In this document: piece by piece, positions 8,709 to 15,229 of the stretch
How the letters are laid out: each line of letters starts with the position of its first letter
Numbering within the stretch: position 1 is the stretch's first letter
Source: Acidobacteria bacterium CG_4_9_14_3_um_filter_49_7
GTDB taxonomy: Bacteria > Acidobacteriota > Holophagae > Thermotomaculales > Thermotomaculaceae
Direction: 5' to 3'
Assembly: GCA_002789615.1 (NCBI GenBank)
Contig: PFTO01000016.1
Location: forward strand, 1-18,970
DNA length: 18,970 nucleotides
The notes under the pieces: model-generated
Seen by the model: only the letters and a program-made list of their open reading frames with translations
Told to the model about the DNA's origin: nothing
Databases searched by the model: none
Made by a program: the position numbers and the translations under genes

Positions 8709-8759
8709 ACTATAACACAAAATCAGTAGGAGTGGGGGTAGGAGTAGGGGGCAGAACGG
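8709..8759 (-). promoter_or_regulatory. Hexamer repeat joined to an extended -10 promoter, pta copy
   Basis: Read toward pta, the block starts CCGTTCTGCCCCCTACTCC, continues with C-rich hexamers and ends in TGTTATAGT (8709-8717), a TGn extended -10 about 36 bases before the start codon. No -35 consensus is seen. It aligns with 10153-10204 at 44 of 52 columns by hand, including the -10. On the plus strand the hexamers are GGAGTG, GGGGTA, GGAGTA and GGGGGC. Confidence 0.6.
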
Positions 8760-8770
8760 CCCTCGGGCCG
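8757..8770. other. Short GC hairpin beside the pta hexamer repeat
   Basis: CGGCC and GGCCG pair around a CTCG loop directly next to the hexamer block. No T-run follows on either strand. The block near 10204 has no such hairpin. Confidence 0.5.
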
Positions 8771-8834
8771 CATGAAAGGCTGTGCCCGCTGCCCGACAGT
8801 GGAGGATTGATGGTCAAGGCAAGATGAGCAACTA

Positions 8835-8928
8835 CTCCCTTTCCGTACTTAAACTCAAACTGGTTTTCTATTGGATAGGTGTGGGCGCCAGACGCGAAAA
8901 AGTGAAAGTACGAGCACGAAGGGGAAAC
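8835..8928. repeat. Two degenerate boxes of the GAACACx family, facing each other
   Basis: CTCCCTTTCCG at 8835-8845 on the plus strand equals 11 bases of the copy-1 box and is followed by AAACTC-like units. On the minus strand CGTTTCCCCTTCG (8916-8928) equals the start of the 12360 copy. The rest of the 284-base gap between aminotransferase and pta shows no gene. Confidence 0.45.
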
Positions 8929-8957
8929 GGTATTTTCCCGACTCACATCCGTCTTCT

Positions 8958-10076
8958 TCAGTTGTTATCTTGAAGTTCAATAAACCGTTCAAGGCGGCTC
9001 AGGCAATCAGGCATATTTGAGCGGCCGAAGCCGATGCGAAAGAAATCAGATTGGTTTCCGTATACGCTTCCCGGTAGCAGCAGAACACCGGTGTTTTCCA
9101 GCAGCTGTTTACAGAAGAGTCCAACAGATCCCCCTGAGTATCGCGGGAAAGCCATGGGCCCGGCTTTTGGTTGGTTCCATTTGAACCGTTCTTTATGGCG
9201 GTCAAAAAAAGGACTCAGCAAATTCAGGTTCTTCTCTATGATACTCAAATTGCGTTCCACAATGGGTGCACGGTGTTTCAGCGCGAGGGTTGCTAAAAAC
9301 TCACCGGGGGCACTGTTGCAGATTGTCGTATAGTCCTTGAATGCGGCCAGTTCGCGAAACAGCTCCTTATTGCGGGTGGAAATCCAGCCGATTCGAAGCC
9401 CGGCCAGCCCATAGGTCTTGGACATCACGCCCAGGGAGACGCCTCGCTCGTTCAAATCTGAAAATGCCGGTAAGCGGAGGCTGGCATCGTATTCCAGTCC
9501 CCGGTATACTTCGTCTGAAAACACAAAAAATCCCCGATCATCCGAGAGTCGGGAAAGCTCAGCCATAAACGAAGGAGTTGGCAGAAAACCCGTGGGATTA
9601 TGGGGGAAGTTGACCACCACGACCTTCGTCTTATCCGTTACAGCGTTTTCAAGAAAATTAAGATCTAATTCCCAGGCATGTTCCGGATCTCCTTTCCACT
9701 CGATCACGGTTGCGCCAATGCTGCGTGCGACCTCTCCAAGGGACTGATAGTGTGGAGAGTGAACAATCATCTGGTCACCGGCGTCCAGCACGACATTCAT
9801 AAAGTTGAATATTGCTTCTTCGGCCCCGGCATGCACAATAATGTCCTCCGGCGCGGCCCTCTCGTAAAGAGATGCGATCTGATTGCGAAGTTCAAAACTG
9901 CCAAGGGATTCTGTATATCCAAGCCGGAGGGAGAAAAAGTCATCCAGAGCGTTTGGTTCAAAGTTCAGCAGGTCCGCTACGGAGAGGGTTTCGCAATCAG
10001 AACAACAGAGAAGGTAGGGGGCGGCGAACTCAAACCTGGCAAAGTATCGTTCCAATCGGAACGGCGCTGGTTTCAT
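8958..10076 (-). CDS. PLP-dependent class I/II aminotransferase
   Basis: The 372-residue product has fold-type I aminotransferase motifs: HAGAEEAIFNF, NFPHNPTG (PLP ring contact), FSDEVYRGLEY, and SKTYGLAGLRIGW with the Schiff-base lysine near residue 220, then GFGRSNM near the end. The N-terminus (LERYFARFEFAAPYLLCCSDCE) resembles the branch that includes capreomycidine synthase-like enzymes, but substrate cannot be assigned. ATG 10076 is chosen because AAGGAG lies eight bases before it; GTG 10085 would overlap that ribosome site. The gene follows the SSS symporter at 194 bases and has its own possible promoter and a structured leader. Confidence 0.9.
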   Translation of the reverse strand: MKPAPFRLERYFARFEFAAPYLLCCSDCETLSVADLLNFEPNALDDFFSLRLGYTESLGSFELRNQIASLYERAAPEDIIVHAGAEEAIFNFMNVVLDAGDQMIVHSPHYQSLGEVARSIGATVIEWKGDPEHAWELDLNFLENAVTDKTKVVVVNFPHNPTGFLPTPSFMAELSRLSDDRGFFVFSDEVYRGLEYDASLRLPAFSDLNERGVSLGVMSKTYGLAGLRIGWISTRNKELFRELAAFKDYTTICNSAPGEFLATLALKHRAPIVERNLSIIEKNLNLLSPFFDRHKERFKWNQPKAGPMAFPRYSGGSVGLFCKQLLENTGVLLLPGSVYGNQSDFFRIGFGRSNMPDCLSRLERFIELQDNN

Positions 10077-10093
10077 TCCATTCACTCCTTATT

Positions 10094-10149
10094 CTCCGGG
10101 GGCAGGACCGCAGCCAATCTGTATGGCTGGATGGGTAACCCCCCCGGAG
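10094..10149 (-). ncRNA. Structured leader upstream of the aminotransferase
   Basis: An outer stem pairs CTCCGGGGG with CCCCCGGAG (plus-strand arms 10094-10102 and 10141-10149, 9 exact pairs). It encloses CAGCCA/TGGCTG (10111-10116 with 10124-10129, 6 exact pairs, 7-nt loop). The outer stem closes five bases before AAGGAG. It matches no riboswitch family I can name. If transcription starts from the -10 at 10153-10161, about three outer pairs would be lost at the 5' end. Confidence 0.45.
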
Positions 10150-10152
10150 TCC

Positions 10153-10204
10153 ATTATGCCATAAAATGAGCAGGAGTGGAGGTAAGGAGTAGGGGGCAGA
10201 ACGG
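10153..10204 (-). promoter_or_regulatory. Hexamer repeat joined to an extended -10 promoter, aminotransferase copy
   Basis: It is the counterpart of the block before pta: the same CCGTTCTGCCCCCTACTCC start, C-rich hexamers, ATTTT, then TGGCATAAT (10153-10161) as an extended -10. The start site would fall near 10146, at the leader hairpin. No -35 consensus is seen. Confidence 0.55.
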
Positions 10205-10245
10205 AAGGATAAGGCCCCGAATGATAAAGAGCCTGTCCCTCTGAA

Positions 10246-10273
10246 CCATCCACCATCCGCCATCCACTATTCA
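10246..10273 (+). repeat. Heptamer array, CCATCCA-like, overlapping the symporter stop codon
   Basis: Units are CCATCCA (10246), CCATCCG (10253), CCATCCA (10260) and CTATTCA (10267). The last unit contains the stop codon (10271-10273) of the minus-strand symporter. As at 2505-2621, it follows a hexamer block on the plus strand. Confidence 0.75.
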
Positions 10274-11662
10274 CTCTTTTCTTCTCTTAGCCGCAGCCCC
10301 TGCGGAAAAGAGAAGAAAAGAAATCCCCAGCCCCGGAAACATGGGCTGAATCCCCATGAAGTTGTTCAGGTTAGCGAGGGAGGGTGATTGAAATGCGGAG
10401 ATTGTCAGCCATATGAAGGGGAGGAGAAAGCCCAGTACGAGGTTGGCGATTACCCATTTTCGCCCGGGAGCGATAGCGGGGAAGTACACTGAGAGAACCG
10501 GCAGCAGCATGGGGGGGACAAATAGCGTTCCGATGACATACCAGATACGGATGACGGAAGGAAGCAGTATGGCAATGAGGATGGAGAGAATTGCGGTCAC
10601 GATCAGGCCCAGCCGTACGGCTTTCACCCGGTCTATGGCAATCTTTGTCCGGCTCAGGATATCGTGACCGATGGTGATGGCGGACAATAGTGACAGGCTG
10701 TCAATAGTGGACATAATGGTGGCAAAGAGGCCGGAGAGAAAGAGGCCGGAAAGAAGCGGAGGCAGAATGGTGTGGCTCAACAGGGGGTAGCTCAGTGCCG
10801 GAGTTTTCAACCCGGTGAGTAGCGCCCGGGCATAGAGACCGGTGGCGGTGGTCAGGAGGTCGAAGATAAACCAGAAACCGATGGAGATCAGGATACCGCG
10901 CCGGGCGGTTTCCGGGGTTTTTGCCGCATCACAACGCTGGTGAAAGCCGGGATCAATGAAGGTCCAGAGGGCAATGAAGTACCAGACCAGCAGGTAAGAT
11001 GGCGGATTGCCGCCGGTGAGGCTCAGATGGCTGGCGGGGAGATGGGCGGTTAGAAATGGCAGACCACCGTATCGAAACATAAGAACGGTTAATAGGAGAA
11101 TGAACCCACCGAACATCAAGAGGAACTGGAGTTTGTCAGTGCGGACCACAGATCGGAATCCCCCGGATAACACGTAGATCATGGAAAAGCCTGTGCCCAG
11201 GGTAACGCAGAGCCAGAGAGACCAACCGGTTACTGCCATCATCAGGATACCCACCATGAGAACATAGGGGGCGGGGAGTACCATGAACAGTGTCCACACG
11301 GCCCCAATTTCCCCGGCTGTGGGGCCATAGTTCCGGTAGAGCCTGTCCGGAATGGACAGACCACCGTCCCGGCGGATTCGGGGGGCGAGAAAAACAGCGA
11401 AAATGAAGGCAAAGAGGTAATAAGGAAGGCCGAATACCACCCAGTTGGAAAGCCCGTAGGTGTAGCTGAATTCCCCGACACCGAGGATCCCGCCGTACCA
11501 GGTCGTTACCAGTGTTGCAACAAAAGCCGGAAGGGTAAGGGTACGGCCCCCGACAATGAAGTTTTCTTCGCTGTCGTCACCTCTTTTCCCGAAAAATCCG
11601 AGGTACAGGAGTAAAATCAGATAGATAACTACCGGAAGTATTTCCAGTGGGTGGAGGGTCAT
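10271..11662 (-). CDS. Sodium:solute symporter (SSS family), probable thiamine carrier
   Basis: This 463-residue protein has about 13 hydrophobic segments. It shows SSS features: SEENFIVGGRTL after the first segment, SGGFRSVVRTDKLQF in the middle, and LFATIMSTIDSLSLLSAITIGHDI toward the end, where the Na+-site serines sit. The start ATG is three bases after the TGA of thiamine pyrophosphokinase, with CCGGAG as ribosome site, so the two are translationally linked. SSS members in thiamine regulons were predicted as thiamine transporters (ThiV) in published comparative genomics. The operon with a TPP riboswitch, receptor and kinase supports the same role here; the specificity is inference. Confidence 0.88.
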   Translation of the reverse strand: MTLHPLEILPVVIYLILLLYLGFFGKRGDDSEENFIVGGRTLTLPAFVATLVTTWYGGILGVGEFSYTYGLSNWVVFGLPYYLFAFIFAVFLAPRIRRDGGLSIPDRLYRNYGPTAGEIGAVWTLFMVLPAPYVLMVGILMMAVTGWSLWLCVTLGTGFSMIYVLSGGFRSVVRTDKLQFLLMFGGFILLLTVLMFRYGGLPFLTAHLPASHLSLTGGNPPSYLLVWYFIALWTFIDPGFHQRCDAAKTPETARRGILISIGFWFIFDLLTTATGLYARALLTGLKTPALSYPLLSHTILPPLLSGLFLSGLFATIMSTIDSLSLLSAITIGHDILSRTKIAIDRVKAVRLGLIVTAILSILIAILLPSVIRIWYVIGTLFVPPMLLPVLSVYFPAIAPGRKWVIANLVLGFLLPFIWLTISAFQSPSLANLNNFMGIQPMFPGLGISFLLFSAGAAAKRRKE

Positions 11663-11665
11663 AAC

Positions 11666-12298
11666 TCAAATCTCCGGGTAGAGGTGAAAAACAATGAGCA
11701 GGCCGCTTTCGAGGGACACAGAGCAGCGATGGCTGCTGAATTCGTTGCTGGTTCCTTCCCGCTTCCCGAAGGCCAGGGTTTCCCCGGTTAAAGGGTATTT
11801 CAGGCCGGTGGTGGTAACGAGTCTTGCTTCGCCAATGGGGACAAGGGACACTCCCTGTCCCGGCATACCTTCCAGTTCCAGATGGTCCCGGACAATAAAT
11901 ACTTCCGCTTCCGGTGTTAGGGTGCGAATTTGGAAGTGCCGGTCATAACGGGTGAGGAGAGAGAGGTTGCCGAGAGTATGGTCCGGCCGTTTCCCCGTAG
12001 CCCCCAACAGGGTGATGGCAGTAATTTGTTCTTTTTCGCAGTGAATCAGTGCCTTTTCCAGGTCGCATTGATCCTGGGATGGGCGGTGGACAAAATGGAT
12101 TTCCGGAAACAGGGTCCGACTGTTTTCAGGCAGTGAATCAAAATCTCCAACTACAATGTTTGGCACAAGGTCGAATCGTTCTGCGTTGACAATGCCCCCG
12201 TCCGCCGCCACCACAAGGTCAAATCCGATTCCCCTTGCGATGGAAACTTCCCGTTCCGTCACCTGCCCGTTAGCGAAGAGAATGGCTCGTTTCTTCAT
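11666..12298 (-). CDS. thiN: Thiamine pyrophosphokinase
   Basis: The 210-residue enzyme transfers pyrophosphate from ATP to thiamine, making TPP. It shows the family pattern: VVAADGG near residues 30-36, NIVVGDFDSLP (Mg-nucleotide binding acids), QDQCDLEKAL, and GATGKRPDHTLGNLSLL, followed by a C-terminal beta domain with thiamine-binding SNEF (family-typical SN). Length is normal. It lies between the receptor and the symporter in one direction, and the symporter starts three bases after its stop. No good Shine-Dalgarno is seen before the ATG; the 180-base gap upstream is filled with an inverted repeat pair that may affect its expression. Confidence 0.94.
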   Translation of the reverse strand: MKKRAILFANGQVTEREVSIARGIGFDLVVAADGGIVNAERFDLVPNIVVGDFDSLPENSRTLFPEIHFVHRPSQDQCDLEKALIHCEKEQITAITLLGATGKRPDHTLGNLSLLTRYDRHFQIRTLTPEAEVFIVRDHLELEGMPGQGVSLVPIGEARLVTTTGLKYPLTGETLAFGKREGTSNEFSSHRCSVSLESGLLIVFHLYPEI

Positions 12299-12321
12299 GG
12301 ACCTATGCTATCACAGGGAGA

Positions 12322-12360
12322 AGTGTTCTGTGATTCTGTGTTCTGACCGGAAGGGGAAAC
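12322..12360 (-). repeat. GAACACx heptamer element, copy 3
   Basis: On the minus strand the box GTTTCCCCTTCCGG (from 12360) leads into GAACACA (12343-12337), an 8-base unit GAATCACA, and GAACACT (12328-12322). It is inverted relative to copy 4 in the same gap. Confidence 0.8.
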
Positions 12361-12418
12361 AGAGAGAGACCGGAAGCTTCTTTCCCCTCTTTTGCGTATT
12401 CGCTTATCCCCATGGAAC

Positions 12419-12472
12419 ACGTTTCCTTCTGACTGAACACAGAACACTTGCGCCGCAGGCGAACAGAACACT
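12419..12472 (+). repeat. GAACACx heptamer element, copy 4, with a small hairpin insert
   Basis: The box ACGTTTCCTTCTGACT is followed by GAACACA (12435), GAACACT (12442), then TGCGCCGCAGGC (12449-12460), GAACA and GAACACT (12466-12472). The insert allows CGCC-GCA-GGCG pairing. It ends seven bases from the receptor stop codon. TTCTGTGTTC (12334-12343, copy 3) pairs exactly with GAACACAGAA (12435-12444). Confidence 0.8.
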
Positions 12473-12478
12473 TCTTCA

Positions 12479-14920
12479 TTAGTATGTTCCCCGGATTCCG
12501 AAAGTGTAGTGGAAGCCGGCGGAGGGCCAGTAGTAATTTTCATTGGCCCACGCGTCATAGTAACCGGCGGTGTAGGTCAGTTTGTTGAGGATGTTATTGA
12601 GCTTCAGGTTCAATTCCAGTTTCTGGAATCGGCCAATGCGGGGCAGCTTGAAGCGAAACCAGGCATGAACCAGGTTGTAAGACGGAATGGTTCTGGACGC
12701 TGTCTCGGTGTTGTCCAGGTATTGTTTCCCGAATGCCTGCCAGCGAATGGCTGAGGTGATCCTGTCCGTTCGCCAGGAAAGTGTGGTGTTGGCAATGGTG
12801 TCTGGAAAACCGGAAATGGTATTTCCCGATAGATCAACGTCCAGAGCCTGGCCGGTTTCCCAGTTGTAATCATGAAAGATAAACTTCTGAAAGTAATTGT
12901 CATTGAGGGAATAGTTTACATCCAGTTGGAAGTGACCTGGCAGTCGAAACCTGCCGGAGAGCTCCGCTCCCCGGTGAACCGTCCGATCAGCATTGCCCCG
13001 AATGGGGAATCCATCGTCATTCACCTGGCCAAAAGAGACGATTTCATCATGGAAATCCATATAGAATAGATTGGCCCGAAGGGTCATAGAATCAGTTGTG
13101 CGAACAACTCCGGCTTCATAGTCCAGGAGTTTTTCCGGCCGGACTTCAGGGTCAAACCAGCGGACCCGGACAACCTGCCCGCTTTCCAGTACCGGTTGAC
13201 TCCGGGAAAACAACGGAGTGACTCCCAGATCATCCGGGCCGTACCAGGTATCATACAGCTCGGAATCCGCCGGTTCCCGATGGGCAGCGGAAATGTTGGC
13301 ATACACGTTCACGGTGTCGGTGAGGTTGATGTTGACGCCAGCCCTGGGATTCCAGAACCGGTACCGGACCCGAAAGTCGTTCAGGAGACCCCCGCTGAAG
13401 TTGCCAACAGCCTGTTGCGCCAGGCCGTAGCTCATGTATTGGTAATGCAGATTCGCCATAACAATAATCCGTTCGGTAGGATGGTAAAGCTCATTGATGT
13501 AGGCGGTGGAGTATTTCTTGCCGCTGAAGTAGCGGTGATAAACGAAATTCGGCTGAAAATCAGGTATTTCCGTTCCGATAATGCCGTCCACCTCACCCCA
13601 GTGGTGGGAATTGTAGCTGCTGAAATAGGTGCCGATTGTCAGGTCTCCGTTTCCGTGATGGATTCCCAGTTCACTGACCCAGCCGTACTGGTTCTTTTTC
13701 ACCCATTTCTGCCGGATAATGTCGGCACCGGGCGCGTCGTTTTCTGTCGGCCACAAGCCGTACTCGTATAGGTTGGACTGGGACTTATACTGCTCATAAT
13801 ATCCCCGGCCGCGGATGTAGAACAGTGTGTTTTTCCAGTAGGATCTTTCGCTCAGCATAATGGTGTGGTGCAGTTCAAAGTGGGGCTGGCTGAAGTTGTC
13901 CACAGTATTGGGGTAGGTGATGGGGTTGTCATGGTGATTCACCTTGAGCACACTTTCCGGTGAAGCCTCCCACGCGGCATGGGCAATTTCATTCCCGGTA
14001 TATGCGACGAAGCGGGTCAAAGACTTGTCTCCATACCGGTCGATGGAGAAATATCCAGCCCACTGTTGCACACCCGAATTATCCCGATAGCCATCGGAAA
14101 CCAGGCGGGAAGCCCGTAATGAAATGTGGTAACGATCATTTTCAATGGGAATTTCCGCCTTAACCCCGGTTTTCCATGTATTGAAACTTCCCCCTGCGGC
14201 ATAAAACCCGTAAGATTCCCCCCTGCCGTTTTTAGTGAGCAGGTTCAAAGAGCCCCCGAAAGTATCCACACCATAGAGGGAAGAACCGACACCCCGCTGA
14301 AACTGCATACTGTCAAGTGATTCAGCAAAATCCGGCATATCCACCCAGTACACCTGATGATCTTCCGGATCGTTGAGTGGGACACCATTGATCATGACGC
14401 CGATGCGGTTCTGGTCAAATCCACGGACTTTCAGGTAGGAATATCCCATCCCGCTGCCGTCATCTGAGTAGGAATAGACGTTGGGGAGACCGGAGAGGAG
14501 CATCGGAATGTCTTCGGTCGTGTGTTCTTCCCGTATTTTCTGTGCATTGATGTCCGTAAATACCACCGGGGTTTTCCGTTCCACCGCCCGGGTGGCTTCC
14601 ACCGTGATGGATTCGGAGACTTGAGCCGGGGCCAGCCGGAGAACCCATTGAACCGCGGCATTCCCATCCTCAGGGACCGGAAAAGTCCGGGTTCGATAGC
14701 CGGGTGCCTGTGCAAGAACCCGTGCGTGTTTTTCTGTTGTTTTTGAAAAGAAGAAATGTCCATCTTCCCTGGTAACTACGATTTGTCCGGACGGAAGCAG
14801 AGTCAGAGTCGCCCCGGAAATTGCTTTCCCGCTCTTTCGATCCACCACCCGTCCCTCAATAGACGCGACGGCCGTCATTGCCATGAAAGATACCAGCATC
14901 AGTACCACAAGTCGTTTCAT
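12479..14920 (-). CDS. TonB-dependent outer-membrane receptor, probable thiamine transporter
   Basis: The start is ATG 14920, with GGAGG seven bases upstream; an upstream in-frame ATG at 15004 lies at the terminator and is rejected. The 813-residue product has a signal peptide (about 1-19, MKRLVVLMLVSFMAMTAVA), a carboxypeptidase-regulatory-like beta domain (about 21-100), a TonB-box-like SESITVEA, a plug with MLSGLPNVYSYSD, KVRGFDQNRIGVMINGVPLN and YGVDTFGGSLNLLTKNG, and a C-terminal barrel ending in an aromatic residue (GIRGTY). It imports a scarce ligand across the outer membrane using TonB energy. The TPP riboswitch before it and thiN after it point to thiamine, as for outer-membrane receptors in Bacteroides thiamine operons. 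The ligand is inferred from context. Confidence 0.93.
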   Translation of the reverse strand: MKRLVVLMLVSFMAMTAVASIEGRVVDRKSGKAISGATLTLLPSGQIVVTREDGHFFFSKTTEKHARVLAQAPGYRTRTFPVPEDGNAAVQWVLRLAPAQVSESITVEATRAVERKTPVVFTDINAQKIREEHTTEDIPMLLSGLPNVYSYSDDGSGMGYSYLKVRGFDQNRIGVMINGVPLNDPEDHQVYWVDMPDFAESLDSMQFQRGVGSSLYGVDTFGGSLNLLTKNGRGESYGFYAAGGSFNTWKTGVKAEIPIENDRYHISLRASRLVSDGYRDNSGVQQWAGYFSIDRYGDKSLTRFVAYTGNEIAHAAWEASPESVLKVNHHDNPITYPNTVDNFSQPHFELHHTIMLSERSYWKNTLFYIRGRGYYEQYKSQSNLYEYGLWPTENDAPGADIIRQKWVKKNQYGWVSELGIHHGNGDLTIGTYFSSYNSHHWGEVDGIIGTEIPDFQPNFVYHRYFSGKKYSTAYINELYHPTERIIVMANLHYQYMSYGLAQQAVGNFSGGLLNDFRVRYRFWNPRAGVNINLTDTVNVYANISAAHREPADSELYDTWYGPDDLGVTPLFSRSQPVLESGQVVRVRWFDPEVRPEKLLDYEAGVVRTTDSMTLRANLFYMDFHDEIVSFGQVNDDGFPIRGNADRTVHRGAELSGRFRLPGHFQLDVNYSLNDNYFQKFIFHDYNWETGQALDVDLSGNTISGFPDTIANTTLSWRTDRITSAIRWQAFGKQYLDNTETASRTIPSYNLVHAWFRFKLPRIGRFQKLELNLKLNNILNKLTYTAGYYDAWANENYYWPSAGFHYTFGIRGTY

Positions 14921-14970
14921 TGAAACCTCCGAACGGAAAAATTTTCGACTGTGGAAACGTGCGGGGAATG

Positions 14971-15000
14971 AAAAAGCCGTTCCCGTGGGGGGAACGGCTT
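14971..15000 (-). terminator. Intrinsic terminator of the TPP riboswitch
   Basis: On the minus strand AAGCCGTTCCC and GGGAACGGCTT form an exact 11-bp stem with a 5-nt loop, followed by a U-run. It lies between aptamer and receptor start. Its 5' arm can also pair with GGGAACGGC (15021-15029) in the aptamer, giving an antiterminator. Confidence 0.9.
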
Positions 15001-15021
15001 GCAAAAAATCGGTTCATTCCG

Positions 15022-15120
15022 CCGTTCCCTGCGCCGGAATTACCCGGTTCAGGTTCCAGGGGTTTATTCTCAGCCCGCTACTACCGGCTTTCTCTCCGGC
15101 ATCTGCGAGCACCCCCACGG
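15022..15120 (-). ncRNA. TPP (THI-box) riboswitch aptamer
   Basis: The minus strand carries the conserved blocks in order: GGGGGTGCTCG, GGCTGAGA (15075-15068), ACCC, GAACCTGA (15056-15049), CCGGGTAATTCCGGCGC and AGGGAA. CCGT at the 5' end pairs with ACGG at the 3' end as P1. An optional P3a hairpin (GCCGG/GCCGG with AGAGAAA between) is present. It senses thiamine pyrophosphate and controls the receptor-thiN-symporter genes through the terminator downstream. Confidence 0.97.
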
Positions 15121-15130
15121 TCCGAATGAG

Positions 15131-15139
15131 ATTGTATCA
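15131..15139 (-). promoter_or_regulatory. Extended -10 promoter for the thiamine operon
   Basis: TGATACAAT fits TGn plus a near-consensus -10; it puts the start near 15124, just before the aptamer. A TTGCAC occurs upstream but at 20-base spacing. Bases 15140-15229 hold nothing else I can identify apart from a weak TTGAAT/ATTCAA inverted repeat after the TPR stop. Confidence 0.55.
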
Positions 15140-15229
15140 CGATAAAAGCTGCGTGTGTGCAATGGAGGTTGAAAAATGCAGAATGGATTGTTGTGCAATT
15201 TGATGGATTGAATAAGTGGACAGATTCAA

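Noticed and set aside
8719..8759. G-quadruplex as the main function of the hexamer arrays
   Set aside because: Runs of only two Gs recur in each array, so stability is doubtful; kept only as a possibility.
10077..10085. GTG 10085 as aminotransferase start
   Set aside because: The start codon would overlap the only good Shine-Dalgarno (AAGGAG); ATG 10076 has proper spacing.
10094..10149. tRNA-like fold
   Set aside because: Only 56 bases with one inner stem; no anticodon or T arm.
14921..15004. Longer receptor starting at ATG 15004
   Set aside because: It would begin in the riboswitch terminator, lacks a ribosome site and puts 28 unrelated residues before a clear signal peptide.
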